This document shows positions 15,985 to 23,138 of a stretch of 24,414 nucleotides of DNA, piece by piece. Under the pieces are notes generated by a model. That model searched no databases. It saw only the letters and a list, made by a program, of their open reading frames with translations, and had not been told where the DNA came from. The position numbers and the translations under genes were made by a program. Position 1 is the stretch's first letter; each line of letters starts with the position of its first letter. Source of the stretch: Bacteriovorax sp. UBA1852 (GTDB lineage: Bacteria; Bdellovibrionota; Bacteriovoracia; Bacteriovoracales; Bacteriovoracaceae); assembly GCA_002338505.1 (NCBI GenBank), contig DDIK01000202.1, positions 1 to 24,414 of the forward strand. Direction: 5' to 3'.

Positions 15985-16754
15985 AAAATCTCTTCTATTG
16001 CTTGTACTATTTGTTTTGCTTTATCATTATCACTTCCATCTGCCTGAGGTGATGAGTAGCTTTGAATATCATTATCATAATAATCTCCAGAATGATGAGA
16101 ATGTTCACTGTCTAAAGCTAAGCTCGTAAGAATATCAACACCAATGCTGATGTCATTGCCTTCAGTATTAAAGCCTTCTTTAACCATTTTTGTTCCAAGA
16201 AGCGATGCTGGATTGACAGAGATTAAAATAGGACCATCTGAGCCTAGCTCATTTGCCATATGCCGCGTCCACATAGTTATTGCAAGTTTACTTTGTGCGT
16301 AGGCATCGAAATCATTTAATTCTACTTTTCCAAGTAGTGCATCGAGGTCCACTGTAGCCTGCGCAGCCGATGAAAGATTAATGACCCGTCCATTATTTAA
16401 GATTGGTAGTAATTCTTTAGTTATTAAATATGGGGCAAATGTATTAACAACATATCTCACATCGAAATTATCAGCGGTTCTTGGTTGAGCTGTTTTGAAT
16501 ACTCCTGCATTATTAATGAGAATATCAATTTGTGAATAGGCCGCAAGAACATCTCGAGTAAAAGCTTTCGTCTCTGCAAGAGATGAAAGGTCCGCCCTAA
16601 ATGTTTTCACTCCAAGCTCATTTTTTATTCGCTCTAATTTTTCTTTATTTCTTCCGTGTACAATCACGGTATGTCCCAGAGACTGTAATTTTTTAGCTGT
16701 CGCTAAACCTATACCATCAGTCGCTCCTGTAATTAGGATACACTTCTTACTCAT
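15981..16754 (-). CDS. Short-chain dehydrogenase/reductase
   Basis: 257 residues, typical classical SDR length. Cofactor motif TGATDGIG (9-16), HGR after the second strand (33-35, an Arg that often favours NADP), a DLSS adenine-binding turn, NNAG (81-84), Asn104, catalytic serines in NLSSA (126-130) and YAQSK (Y152, K156). It is closest in feel to the retinol-dehydrogenase/WW-oxidoreductase-like SDRs (NTFAPYLITKELLP, VNPASLLGTKM). A strong AGGAG precedes the start. It is the middle gene of the oxygenase-SDR-cupin set, 11 bases after the oxygenase gene. It would oxidise or reduce an alcohol/ketone made by the partner oxygenase, but that pairing is inferred. Confidence 0.85.
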   Translation of the reverse strand: MSKKCILITGATDGIGLATAKKLQSLGHTVIVHGRNKEKLERIKNELGVKTFRADLSSLAETKAFTRDVLAAYSQIDILINNAGVFKTAQPRTADNFDVRYVVNTFAPYLITKELLPILNNGRVINLSSAAQATVDLDALLGKVELNDFDAYAQSKLAITMWTRHMANELGSDGPILISVNPASLLGTKMVKEGFNTEGNDISIGVDILTSLALDSEHSHHSGDYYDNDIQSYSSPQADGSDNDKAKQIVQAIEEIL

Positions 16755-16765
16755 AACTTCTCCTC

Positions 16766-17539
16766 TTAATATCTTATTAAAATTCTACTCTCTATACTTT
16801 TTCTAATTGCCCCATTATGTGAATCTTTTAAATCAAATGCACTGTGAACAACGGGTCCTCTCGACTCACTATCAAACATATTAAAAAGTACCACTTCATC
16901 AGGGCGCATATCGCTTAAATAAATCCACTCATGATCACTATTGTAAAGACAACCAATGACTTCCCCTTTTCTATTTGGATAATTTAAATCAATCTCTATT
17001 AAATCTTGTTTTCCAAGTGACATTGGATGAAGAAAACCTAAAGGTGCTGATTTTACAATATTCTCAAGAGGTCTCCAGATATTTACTATTGCATAGTGAC
17101 CCTCAAGCCACAAAGCCCTACGTTCCTTATCTACAAAACGCTCTATTTGCTCTCTAGTACTCCTATCACTATAATCAATATGCGCATGTCTTGCAGGAGG
17201 TCTAACGGTCTTTTTATCTTCTCTAATTGTGTGATCAAAGATAATCGCTTCCTTTATTGAAAGCTTATCTTTTAGAAGTTTCACTAACTCAAGATTATAC
17301 GTAGGTTCGAAGTCACTCGTATAAAAGGAATCGACAGAAGTTTCATGGTCAAAGAATTCGATTGAATCCCTCTCAAAAGAAGGCATCTCTCTAGAAATGC
17401 GCAAATCTCTAATTTTGACGTCTTTCTTATCAAGAGGAGGAAATACTATATTCCCTTTAACATTGTCTGCATCAATCAAGATCTCTTGCTTTTGATCTAA
17501 ATCTATATGGTAATAAATTTGTGCTATTTGGTGACTCAT
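16766..17539 (-). CDS. CmcJ/NvfI (AsaB-like) family oxidoreductase
   Basis: 257 residues. The family landmarks are an H-x-D site in ARHAHIDYS (H120, D122), INIWRPL-like VNIWRPL (152-158), WIYLSDMRPDEVVLF (205-219), a further His in VVHSAFD (H232) and an Arg near the end (R252). H120, D122 and H232 form a plausible facial triad for Fe(II), with R252 for 2-oxoglutarate, as in fungal AsaB/NvfI and the CmcJ hydroxylase group; these are largely secondary-metabolism hydroxylases or desaturases. No signal peptide is seen. AAGGA sits before the ATG. It is the first gene of a three-gene set with an SDR and a cupin lipoprotein, and starts 92 bases after the LysR gene. The substrate is unknown. Confidence 0.75.
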   Translation of the reverse strand: MSHQIAQIYYHIDLDQKQEILIDADNVKGNIVFPPLDKKDVKIRDLRISREMPSFERDSIEFFDHETSVDSFYTSDFEPTYNLELVKLLKDKLSIKEAIIFDHTIREDKKTVRPPARHAHIDYSDRSTREQIERFVDKERRALWLEGHYAIVNIWRPLENIVKSAPLGFLHPMSLGKQDLIEIDLNYPNRKGEVIGCLYNSDHEWIYLSDMRPDEVVLFNMFDSESRGPVVHSAFDLKDSHNGAIRKSIESRILIRY

Positions 17540-17631
17540 ATCTCATCCTTTTAAATAGCTTAATGCCTATCTAGGAATTTGATAATCAACATTATTGTGA
17601 AATGAGTTTATAGAATACATTGATAATAAGC

Positions 17632-18540
17632 TTAACTGATATTTAATTGAGAGTCCCAGTATGGTACTCCTGAATACTTATCAACTAAGAAATCAATGAA
17701 TACACGTACCTTTGGAGCTAAAAGTCTTGAGCTTGGATAAACCGCCCAAAGCGCAGTATTTGAGATGAGTGGATAGTCCTTAAGTACTTGAACAAGCTCT
17801 CCACTCTGTAATTGCTTATAGCTACACCATGTAGAAGAGAGTGTAATCCCAAGCCCCTGAATACTTGCATCTCTTGCGGCCTCACCATTATCAGTTCTCA
17901 GTCTATCCTTAGTCTTAAAACTATATTCACCATCTGGAGTTTCAAGTGTCCAAGAGTCTAGACCCATTAAACTTACACAATTATGCTTATCTAAGTCGTA
18001 AGGAGATTTAGGTATACCATGACTATTAATATACTCTGGTGATGCACATAGAACTCTCTTATCAGATGCTAATTTTCGCGCCACGAGAGTCGAGTCATTC
18101 ATCTGTGCATTTCTTATGGCAACATCAAATCCACCTTCGACCAAGTTAACCTGAGTATCACTTAGGTGCATGTCGATGTCCAAGTCAGGATAGTTTTTTA
18201 AAAACTCTTCTAATAAAGGTATGACATGCATTCTTCCAAATGAAGCTGGCGCGGTAATTCTTAATTTTCCTTGAGGTAACACTTCCCCTGATCCAATAGC
18301 GGCCTGTGCGGCCTCGATATTTTCAAGAATTGAATGAGCATATGGTAAGAAGGTTTTTCCCTCCTCAGTTAAAGAAACCTGTCTCGTTGTTCGGTGGATC
18401 AGACGGACACCAAGCTCATCCTCTAATTTATTAATATGCGCACTTGAAACGGCAGGAGACAGTCTTAGTTCCTTACCGGCTTGGCTAATATTCTCCAAAG
18501 CAGCTATACGTATAAATAATTTTACATGTTCTATATTCAT
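17632..18540 (-). CDS. LysR-family transcriptional regulator
   Basis: 302 residues from the ATG at 18540; a TTG at 18552 would add four residues (MVDN) and is less likely because MNIEHVKLF is the normal LysR beginning. The DNA-binding domain is clear (ENISQAGKELRLSPAVSSAH, HINKLEDELGVRLIHRTTRQ, SLTEEG). The effector domain begins GKLRITAPASFGRMHVIPLL and continues with a DVAIRNAQMNDSTLVARKLA block typical of the CrgA/DsdC-like LysR group. It is divergent from the MDR gene across 101 bases, the classical LysR arrangement, and also precedes the oxygenase set on its own strand. Control of the MDR gene is the best guess. Confidence 0.9.
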   Translation of the reverse strand: MNIEHVKLFIRIAALENISQAGKELRLSPAVSSAHINKLEDELGVRLIHRTTRQVSLTEEGKTFLPYAHSILENIEAAQAAIGSGEVLPQGKLRITAPASFGRMHVIPLLEEFLKNYPDLDIDMHLSDTQVNLVEGGFDVAIRNAQMNDSTLVARKLASDKRVLCASPEYINSHGIPKSPYDLDKHNCVSLMGLDSWTLETPDGEYSFKTKDRLRTDNGEAARDASIQGLGITLSSTWCSYKQLQSGELVQVLKDYPLISNTALWAVYPSSRLLAPKVRVFIDFLVDKYSGVPYWDSQLNIS

Positions 18541-18561
18541 ATTATCAACCAAATCTAAAAA

Positions 18562-18611
18562 CTGATTACTGAATAAAGTCTATTATCAGCAATATCCTAA
18601 GTAAATATAAT
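18562..18611 (+). promoter_or_regulatory. Promoter of the MDR gene with an overlapping dyad (LysR site candidate)
   Basis: TTATCA (18583-18588) and TATAAT (18606-18611) are separated by 17 bases and face the MDR gene. The imperfect inverted repeat CTGATTA (18562-18568) / TTATCAG (18583-18589), six of seven positions matching, has its right arm over the -35 box. This is where a LysR protein bound between divergent genes would be expected to act. Confidence 0.5.
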
Positions 18612-18641
18612 AATCTTAATAAATAAACATAGGAGAAAGAA

Positions 18642-19628
18642 ATGAAAGCAATGGTAATAAATGAATATGGCGGAACTGATAAGTTTGAACTTAGTGACGT
18701 TGATAAGCCAGAAGTTCAAGCTGGACACATACTCGTCAAAATAGCTGCGACTAGTATCAATACGGTGGACACGATGATTCGTCAAATGGGAACAGAGCTG
18801 CCACTCTCCCCTAAGCCACCGGCAATCCTTGGGATGGACTTCGCAGGAATTGTTGAAGAAGTTGGTGATGGAGTTACGAAGTTCTCTATTGGTGATGAGG
18901 TTTATGGGTGCGCTGGAGGACTTGGTGACCTGCAAGGAACTCTTGCTCAATACATTAGCGCTGATGAGAAATTAGTTGCTCTTAAGCCTAAAACATTATC
19001 AATGAAAGAAGCTGCAGCAATTCCACTTGTTGGAATTACTGCATTTGAAGGACTACATCATATTGGCGATATTCAAGATCAAAATATTCTCATTCATGGT
19101 GGAGCAGGAGGAGTAGGACACTTAGCGATTCAGCTTGCAAAGTACTTTGGTGCAAAGGTATTTTCAACAGGAGGTACACCTGAGCAGCTTAATCTCATTA
19201 AAGAATTAGGTGCAACACCAATCAACTTCACTAGTGAAACAGTAGAAGACTACGTGGCCAAGTACACTGATGGAATAGGCTTTGATTCAGTATTTGACAC
19301 TGTTGGTGGTCCAAATCTCTCTAATTCATTTGAAGCGGCTGCACTTAATGCTCATGTTTCAACAACCGTGTCACTTGTAGAGCTCGATCTATCAACTGCA
19401 CATTTCAAAGGACTCTCTTTGCATGTCATTTTCATGCTTATCCCTATGCTTCATAATCACAAAAGAGAAGTACATGGAGATGTTCTGTCTAACCTTGCTC
19501 AAGTTATTGATGAAGGAAAACTAAAACCTATACTTGATGATACAAACTATTCTCTTGAACAAGTAGGACAAGCTCATGAACGATTAGCAAGTGGCAAGGC
19601 CCTAGGAAAGATAGTCGTAACAATATAG
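18642..19628 (+). CDS. Zinc-free MDR NADPH:quinone-oxidoreductase-like protein
   Basis: 328 residues. The MDR/GroES-like N-terminal half begins MKAMVINEYGGTDKFELSDV and continues with VKIAATSINTVDTMIR, where D43 replaces the catalytic-zinc Cys, then ILGMDFAGIVEEVGDGVTKF. The nucleotide fold has GGAGGVG (153-159), and there is no structural-zinc Cys cluster, so it belongs with quinone oxidoreductases and enone reductases rather than zinc alcohol dehydrogenases. It would reduce quinones or activated double bonds with NADPH in the cytoplasm. A strong AGGAG ribosome site lies before the ATG. It is divergent from a LysR regulator and convergent with arsH. Confidence 0.9.
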   Translation: MKAMVINEYGGTDKFELSDVDKPEVQAGHILVKIAATSINTVDTMIRQMGTELPLSPKPPAILGMDFAGIVEEVGDGVTKFSIGDEVYGCAGGLGDLQGTLAQYISADEKLVALKPKTLSMKEAAAIPLVGITAFEGLHHIGDIQDQNILIHGGAGGVGHLAIQLAKYFGAKVFSTGGTPEQLNLIKELGATPINFTSETVEDYVAKYTDGIGFDSVFDTVGGPNLSNSFEAAALNAHVSTTVSLVELDLSTAHFKGLSLHVIFMLIPMLHNHKREVHGDVLSNLAQVIDEGKLKPILDDTNYSLEQVGQAHERLASGKALGKIVVTI

Positions 19629-19647
19629 GAATTAAGTATATAACATT

Positions 19648-20337
19648 TTAATCAGCATTATTCATGGCCTCGATCGTCTTGTTCTTGGCCTCTTTTCTTT
19701 CACTATAACGATCAACGAGAAAATTTGCATGATCACGAGTTAAGATTGTAAAACGCATAAGTTCTTCCATCACATCGACCACTCGATTTCTAAAATCTGA
19801 ATCCTTCATAGAGCCATCTTCATGAAATTCCTGGTAGGCCTTAGCAACTGATGATTGATTAGGAATTGTAATCATCCTCATCCATCTTCCTAGTACACGC
19901 ATATTATTAATAGCATTAAAGCTTTGAGAACCACCACTCACTTGCATAACCGCGAGCGTCCTTCCTTGAGTAGGACGAACCGCCCCCATTGAAAGAGGGA
20001 TCCAGTCGATTTGTGTTTTTAAGAGACCAGACATATTTCCATGAAGTTCAGGAGATGACCAAACTTGTCCTTCAGACCAAAGACTTAGTTCACGCAGTTC
20101 CTGCACCTTTGGATGCTCTAAGGAGCGATCATAGTCATAAGTTGGTAGTCCATCTGGATTATAAAGTTTAACCTCAGCACCCATATACTCTAATATTCTC
20201 TGAGCTTCTTCAGCGAGAAGCCTTGAGTATGAACGCTCTCTTAATGATCCATAGAGAATTAAAATTCTAGGCTTATGTTCAGATGTCTTCAATCCCTCAG
20301 GAGTGAGATTAAACTCTTCGGACTCTAGGTAATTCAT
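19648..20337 (-). CDS. arsH: ArsH, NADPH-dependent FMN reductase
   Basis: 229 residues from the ATG at 20337, chosen because GGAG lies six bases before it and its ATG shares a base with the acr3 stop (TAATG); an ATG four codons upstream is less well placed. Flavodoxin-like FMN site GSLRERSYS (30-38), followed by YNPDGLPTYDYD, SPELHGNMSGLLKTQIDWIP and GRTLAVMQVSGGSQSFNAIN, the ArsH signatures. ArsH oxidises trivalent methyl- and aromatic arsenicals to less toxic pentavalent forms and is also a quinone/azo reductase. It is the last gene of the arsenic operon. Length and motifs are normal. Confidence 0.95.
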   Translation of the reverse strand: MNYLESEEFNLTPEGLKTSEHKPRILILYGSLRERSYSRLLAEEAQRILEYMGAEVKLYNPDGLPTYDYDRSLEHPKVQELRELSLWSEGQVWSSPELHGNMSGLLKTQIDWIPLSMGAVRPTQGRTLAVMQVSGGSQSFNAINNMRVLGRWMRMITIPNQSSVAKAYQEFHEDGSMKDSDFRNRVVDVMEELMRFTILTRDHANFLVDRYSERKEAKNKTIEAMNNAD

Positions 20338-21353
20338 TAATATCTCCATTTATTTGAAATTTTAACAAGACTAAGCATAACAGGCACCTCAATCAATACT
20401 CCTACGACAGTGGCAAGTGCTGCACCGGAGTTAAGCCCAAAAAGTGCAATCGCGATGGCCACGGCCAATTCAAAGAAGTTACTCGCTCCTATCATTGAAG
20501 CAGGACTTATAATACAGTGTGGAAGATTTAATCTCTTTCCCATTATCCAAGACAAAAAGAAGATAAAATACGTCTGTATAGTAAGAGGGATTGCGATTAA
20601 GAAAATATGAATTGGATTATCTAATATTCTTTCACCTTGAAATGCAAATAAGAGCACGAGTGTAGACAAGAGAGCAACAATTGAAACAGGTTTTAACTTT
20701 ACAAGAAAAACACTTGTAAACCACTCTTTTCCTCTCATCTTAATCAACGACTTATTTATGAGATAACCTACCGCCAAAGGAATAACAACAAAAATCAACA
20801 CTGACGATATGAGAGTATCATAAGGAATCGCTATATTCGTTACACCAAGAAGAAACTTAACAATCGGAATAAATGCAATCAGAAGAATCAAGTCATTAAT
20901 AGCGACTTGAACAAGCGTGTACTCTGGGTCACCTTTGGTGAGATATGACCAAACAAAGACCATCGCTGTACAAGGAGCAGCTCCAAGTAGAATCGCCCCA
21001 GCAATATATTCTTTAGCAAGTTCAGGTGTAAGGTAGGCACTATACAACTTATCAAAAAAGATCCATGCAAAGAGTGCCATAGAAAATGGTTTAATAAGCC
21101 AGTTGACCACAAGAGTGAGACCTAATCCCTTTGGGTTTTTTCCGACATCTTTAATCGAGCTAAAATCAATTTGTACCATCATAGGGAAAATCATTAACCA
21201 TACCAATATGGCCACGGGTATATTAACCGTTGCTATATTCATATCACTTAGAATAGTGATAGAGCTGCCAAGAAACTTACCAAGATTAATCCCACCTATA
21301 ATACACAGAGCAACCCAAAGACTTAAATAACGTTCAAATGTGCTCATTTTCAT
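20337..21353 (-). CDS. acr3: Acr3-type arsenite efflux permease
   Basis: 338 residues, mostly hydrophobic with about ten membrane helices. The key Acr3 motif is GAAPCTAMVFVWSYLTKGD with the essential C128; a second is IGASNFFELAVAIAIALFGL and the terminal GVLIEVPVMLSLV with the conserved Glu. It expels As(III) by proton antiport at the inner membrane. Its start overlaps the arsC stop (ATGA), and a second ATG two codons in lies eight bases after GAGG and may also be used. It completes the pathway of arsenate reduction followed by efflux. Confidence 0.95.
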   Translation of the reverse strand: MKMSTFERYLSLWVALCIIGGINLGKFLGSSITILSDMNIATVNIPVAILVWLMIFPMMVQIDFSSIKDVGKNPKGLGLTLVVNWLIKPFSMALFAWIFFDKLYSAYLTPELAKEYIAGAILLGAAPCTAMVFVWSYLTKGDPEYTLVQVAINDLILLIAFIPIVKFLLGVTNIAIPYDTLISSVLIFVVIPLAVGYLINKSLIKMRGKEWFTSVFLVKLKPVSIVALLSTLVLLFAFQGERILDNPIHIFLIAIPLTIQTYFIFFLSWIMGKRLNLPHCIISPASMIGASNFFELAVAIAIALFGLNSGAALATVVGVLIEVPVMLSLVKISNKWRY

Positions 21354-21775
21354 TCCTCTATATAAGTTTCAATATTCATAACGAAATCTCTAATTTCGTC
21401 ACGTACTCGGCGATAAAAACGAAGAATCTCATCTTCATCACGCATATCCTTCGTTAATCTTGGAGGATCATCAAAACCGACATGAATAACTCTACCACCT
21501 GGAAAGAATGGACAGTTCTCATGGGCATCAGAGCAAACAGTAAAAACAACGTCCATGGCCACATCAGTGATTTCATCAGTTGTATTTGATTCATGATGAC
21601 TAATATCAACATTTACTTCTTTCATCACTTTTATAGCATTTGGATTTAGACCATGCTTCTTTGTCCCGGCTGAATAGAAATTAAAAGCATCAGACTTTAA
21701 AGCCTTCCCCCAACCTTCAGCCATTTGTGAACGACAAGAGTTTCCAGTGCACAGAAATAAGATATTCTTCTTCAT
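21350..21775 (-). CDS. arsC: Thioredoxin-coupled arsenate reductase ArsC (LMW-phosphatase fold)
   Basis: 141 residues. The P-loop CTGNSCRS (C9, C14, R15) is followed by QMAEGW. The redox pair VCSDAHENCPF (C81, C88) is intact, as is the GFDDPP segment with the general acid. This places it with the S. aureus pI258-type, thioredoxin-dependent class rather than the glutaredoxin-dependent R773 class. It reduces As(V) to As(III) for Acr3. Both ends overlap neighbours by four bases (ATGA), so the operon is translationally coupled. Confidence 0.95.
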   Translation of the reverse strand: MKKNILFLCTGNSCRSQMAEGWGKALKSDAFNFYSAGTKKHGLNPNAIKVMKEVNVDISHHESNTTDEITDVAMDVVFTVCSDAHENCPFFPGGRVIHVGFDDPPRLTKDMRDEDEILRFYRRVRDEIRDFVMNIETYIEE

Positions 21776-22188
21776 TTATTCTTCCTTTGATCTATGAAGC
21801 AATCAAGTATTGGGCAATCCGTAAGCGGCTGATTAATATCAACACAGCAATTCGCTAGTCCCTCAAGAGACTTCTTCATTTTCTTAAGATCTTTAATTTT
21901 TTGATTAATTTCTGTTATTTTTGCTTCTGTTTTTAAGAGCACATCATTACATTTTGCTTGATCTTTTATTTTTAAGTCTAAGAGTTCAGTAGCTTCACTT
22001 AAGGTAAAGCCGAGTTCTTGAGATCTCTTTATAAAATGAATTCTCGCTACGTATTCTTGAGGATAATATCTGAAGGAGCCTTGTTTCTGAGGTTGTTTGA
22101 TTATGCCTTTTCTTTCATAGAAGCGAATAGTTTCGACATTGACATCACAGGCCTGAGCTAATTTTCCAATAGTAAAAGAATCTTTCAT
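21772..22188 (-). CDS. MerR-family metal(loid) regulator of the arsenic operon
   Basis: 138 residues. N-terminal winged helix: SFTIGKLAQACDVNVETIRF (4-23), YERKGII (24-30), FRYYPQEYVARIHFIKRSQE (39-58). Then a long dimerisation helix (about 76-112) and a Cys-rich tail. Cysteines C80, C114/C115 and C125 align in position with the three Hg(II)-binding cysteines of Tn501 MerR (C82, C117, C126); C130 is an extra one. The protein is therefore of mercury-type architecture but sits as the first gene of an arsC-acr3-arsH operon with no merA, merT or arsR in view. The ATG is only six bases after a -10 box, so the message is probably leaderless; no Shine-Dalgarno exists. MerR proteins activate by twisting a long-spacer promoter; see the operator just upstream. 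Confidence 0.9.
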   Translation of the reverse strand: MKDSFTIGKLAQACDVNVETIRFYERKGIIKQPQKQGSFRYYPQEYVARIHFIKRSQELGFTLSEATELLDLKIKDQAKCNDVLLKTEAKITEINQKIKDLKKMKKSLEGLANCCVDINQPLTDCPILDCFIDQRKNK

Positions 22189-22194
22189 ATTGGT

Positions 22195-22226
22195 ATCATA
22201 TACCCCGTACCTTAGTACGGGGTCAA
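22195..22226 (-). promoter_or_regulatory. MerR-type operator/promoter of the arsenic operon
   Basis: On the minus strand, TTGACC (-35, 22226-22221) and TATGAT (-10, 22200-22195) are separated by 20 bases. The perfect dyad ACCCCGTAC / GTACGGGGT (plus 22202-22210 and 22215-22223, four-base centre) lies in the spacer and overlaps the -35. From memory, the Tn501 mer operator has TTGACT, the same CCGTAC and GTACGG half-sites and a 19-base spacer, so this is close to a canonical mer site. The long spacer is the mark of MerR-activated promoters. Confidence 0.9.
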
Positions 22227-22246
22227 ATTAAAAAGTAAGTATTATA

Positions 22247-22934
22247 TTAGAAGTAATAACCAACCCCTACAGTAAGGGCAGTATTTGTCAATTCAGTTTC
22301 ATCATTATCAATCTCTATTGATGTAGACAGAGAAACTCCATCAATAGTACTCGATACTTCAGCACGATAAGCTAAATTAAGACTAGCAGTCTCAAGCTTA
22401 ACAAAAGGTGTAAGTCCAGTACTTAGCTCTAATTGAATCCCAAGAGCAGCCTTTAAGCTTGTATAGTTAAATTTTACTTCCGCTTCATCACTACCATCAG
22501 TAATATCATATGAAAGAGAACCAACAGATGCACCAACTTCAACGAAAGGCTTAATTATAAACCCACTGTTATTAAAACTATAAGATAGTCTTTGAGAAAG
22601 ACCAATATCATATATACTTGCATCTAATGTTTCTGATTCGAATGCATCAGAATCTAAAATTGCATAATTCCCTATAAGACTAGAGGTCGTTGAGATATTA
22701 CTGCCTAATGGAAAGGATTCTCCAACACTCAATGTAATGCCATTTGCATCAATATCTTCATCATAAGAGTCTGTTATTGTCGTACGCGAAAGACCCGCTG
22801 ATAATTCGATTGACTTACTTGTTGATAAATTATCATTCTGAGTAACCTCAGTCTCTGACATATTATTAGAATTTGACTGGGGAAATCCACTTAGACTAAG
22901 TACACAAAATTACACCGATAGTTTTGTTATTCAT
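22247..22934 (-). pseudogene. Outer-membrane beta-barrel protein gene with a frameshift in the signal peptide
   Basis: The frame from 22861 to 22247 (204 codons) encodes alternating beta strands with acidic loops ending LTVGVGYYF, typical of a small outer-membrane barrel, but it starts at an ATG with no ribosome site and no signal peptide. Upstream, a strong AAGGAGAG and an ATG at 22934 begin MNNKTIGVILC and hit a TAG after 12 codons. Shifting frame by one base near 22900 joins the two into MNNKTIGVILC-LSLSGFPQSNSNN-MSETEV, a proper signal peptide. One extra base has therefore been gained in the TTTTGTGTAC stretch, or two lost. Either the gene is broken in this strain, or the sequence has an error. 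The 22861 ATG could still make an unexported product. Function of the barrel is unknown. Confidence 0.75.
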
Positions 22935-22953
22935 TTTCTCTCCTTGTATTGTG

Positions 22954-22959
22954 ATTATA
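22954..22959 (-). promoter_or_regulatory. -10 box of the beta-barrel gene
   Basis: A perfect TATAAT on the minus strand, 19 bases before the ATG at 22934 and just before its AAGGAGAG. The -35 at a 17-base spacing (TTATTT) is poor. The intact expression signals support 22934 as the original gene start. Confidence 0.4.
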
Positions 22960-23138
22960 TAAAAAGTGTATAGTAAAATAAGACGACAAAATACCTCTCT
23001 GTAAAATTGATATAATAGTTTAAGATGTGTCTATTATATATACACCTGATAGTATTCTTATACGCAAGATCGGATAAAGGTCTGAAAACATATAGTTTTA
23101 CTTAGAGATAATGGAGTACTAATTGCTCTATTACTAGT

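Noticed and set aside
18541..18552. TTG start for the second LysR gene
   Set aside because: The ATG at 18540 gives the usual LysR beginning; the extra four residues are not needed.
22202..22223. GC-rich palindrome as a terminator of the upstream beta-barrel gene
   Set aside because: There is no T tract after it; its place between -35 and -10 boxes and its match to mer half-sites make it an operator.
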